DNA from: Shewanella litoralis
GTDB taxonomy: Bacteria > Pseudomonadota > Gammaproteobacteria > Enterobacterales > Shewanellaceae
Reading direction: 5' to 3'
DNA: 64,000 nucleotides
Assembly: GCF_009828585.1 (NCBI RefSeq)
Contig: NZ_WSRZ01000008.1
Coordinates: 97,511 to 161,510, forward strand
Within the stretch, counting starts at the first letter, position 1. Every line of letters begins with the position of its first letter. Below, piece by piece: positions 63,574 through 64,000 of this stretch. The position numbers were made by a program, and so were the translations under genes. Below the pieces are notes generated by a model that worked only from the letters and a program-made list of their open reading frames with translations, made no database searches and was not told the origin of the DNA.

Positions 63574-63601
63574 TTGACGCCGACACGGGAAAGCGTAGAA
63601 T
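63574..63601 (+). promoter_or_regulatory. rRNA promoter 2
   Basis: TTGACG, a 16-base spacer and TAGAAT, followed by ACGCAGCC. It lies about 130 bases after promoter 1, as in tandem rrn P1/P2 promoters of gammaproteobacteria. Confidence 0.75.
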
Positions 63602-63670
63602 ACGCAGCCCAAGCCGACGACCTAGCGTCAACGGCCACTAAGCGAAAGATTGATTCTTTTGGTATTAGTA

Positions 63671-63683
63671 CGCTCTTTAACAA
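63671..63683 (+). promoter_or_regulatory. rRNA leader boxA antitermination site
   Basis: CGCTCTTTAACAA matches the rrn boxA (TGCTCTTTAACA) at all but the first base, where C replaces T. It is located about 200 bases upstream of 16S. Confidence 0.82.
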
Positions 63684-63885
63684 TCTAAACAAGAAATCTG
63701 TGTGGACATTCACAGGTATTGAGTTATTCGAAATTGTCTTCTTGTTCTTCGGAATGTAGGCAATCAAAAAATTTAAACTCAATGCGATGATGAGTGTTCA
63801 TAGTAATATGTACAAAGACTTGTTTCACTTCGGTGAGATAAGCAATCAGAATTCATTGAGCCGAGACGTTGTCTCAAAAAACTTT

Positions 63886-64000
63886 AATTGAAGAGTTTGA
63901 TCATGGCTCAGATTGAACGCTGGCGGCAGGCCTAACACATGCAAGTCGAGCGGTAACAGAGAGTAAGCTTGCTTACTTTGCTGACGAGCGGCGGACGGGT
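63886..64000 (+). rRNA. rrs: 16S ribosomal RNA, 5' part
   Basis: From AATTGAAGAGTTTGATCATG the sequence follows bacterial 16S: GGCTCAGATTGAACGCTGGC, GGCAGGCCTAACACATGCAA, GTCGAGCGGTAACAGAGAG and TGACGAGCGGCGGACGGGT. The window cuts it at about base 115. The variable V1 loop (AGAGAGTAAGCTTGCTTACTT) is typical of Shewanella. The exact 5' base is uncertain by one or two positions. Confidence 0.97.

Noticed and set aside
63562-63759. Small plus-strand frame in the rRNA leader
   Set aside because: Overlaps the rRNA promoter, boxA and leader; not a gene.
1-64000. CRISPR arrays, prophage, transposases, integrases, toxin-antitoxin or defence genes
   Set aside because: Looked for and not seen; the only recombinase is chromosomal XerD.

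Overview
The window is a chromosomal stretch of a gammaproteobacterium, almost certainly a Shewanella of fairly low GC. The evidence is the narQ-narP/nrfA locus, a Dyp peroxidase carrying the same key residue numbers as I recall for Shewanella oneidensis TyrA beside an Fe(III) ABC transporter, the xerD-dsbC-recJ and bamD/rluD-yfiH-clpB blocks, and close similarity of many proteins to E. coli orthologues recalled from memory. The genus is an inference; no database was searched. Most of the window is core chromosome. I see no prophage, transposase, CRISPR array, defence island or integron.

Layout. 1-7.4 kb: yacL; the narQP two-component system divergent from the pentahaem nitrite reductase gene nrfA; glnK-amtB behind a sigma-54/NtrC-type control region. 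7.4-14.8 kb: two small or exported proteins of unknown role, a TPR/transglutaminase-like lipoprotein, a periplasmic solute-binding protein, aroG, an Atm1-type ABC exporter and three small unknown proteins, one of 58 residues whose 3' end lies inside the aroG terminator. 15-26 kb: a membrane-anchored glutamate-synthase-like flavoprotein, a DUF5610 protein, fpr, a Fur-box-controlled iron ABC transporter, a TyrA-type Dyp peroxidase, argR with its own ARG boxes, an HslJ-like lipoprotein and acetyltransferases. 26-34.5 kb: metK under a MetJ operator, then tkt-epd-pgk-fba (central carbon and pyridoxal precursor supply). 34.6-47.6 kb: a MATE exporter, a DUF481 outer membrane protein, an overlapping pair resembling the ToxRS/VtrAC co-component systems, an unknown membrane protein, a PAS sensor with a ruined GGDEF motif, a TatD-associated type radical SAM protein and an RND efflux pair. 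48-62 kb: srmB, trmN6, brnQ, xerD-dsbC-recJ, tRNA-Phe, bamD, rluD-pgeF-clpB (with a textbook sigma-32 promoter), a DUF4124 protein and pssA. The window ends inside an rRNA operon: two promoters, boxA and the first ~115 bases of 16S rRNA.

The most distinctive non-coding feature is a family of four ~261-266 bp elements (6778-7042, 11646-11906, 14869-15134, 25524-25787). Each is bounded by terminal inverted repeats and carries a shared internal core (AAGGGAAYRACCAT type). Their outer arms differ between members, and a short stand-alone arm hairpin at 13944-13997 uses the same arm sequence as one of the long elements. Two of the elements end just 10 and 26 bases upstream of the start codon of a small gene. 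Together with the co-component regulator pair at 37.2-38.5 kb, these are the parts I would look at first for something not yet described.
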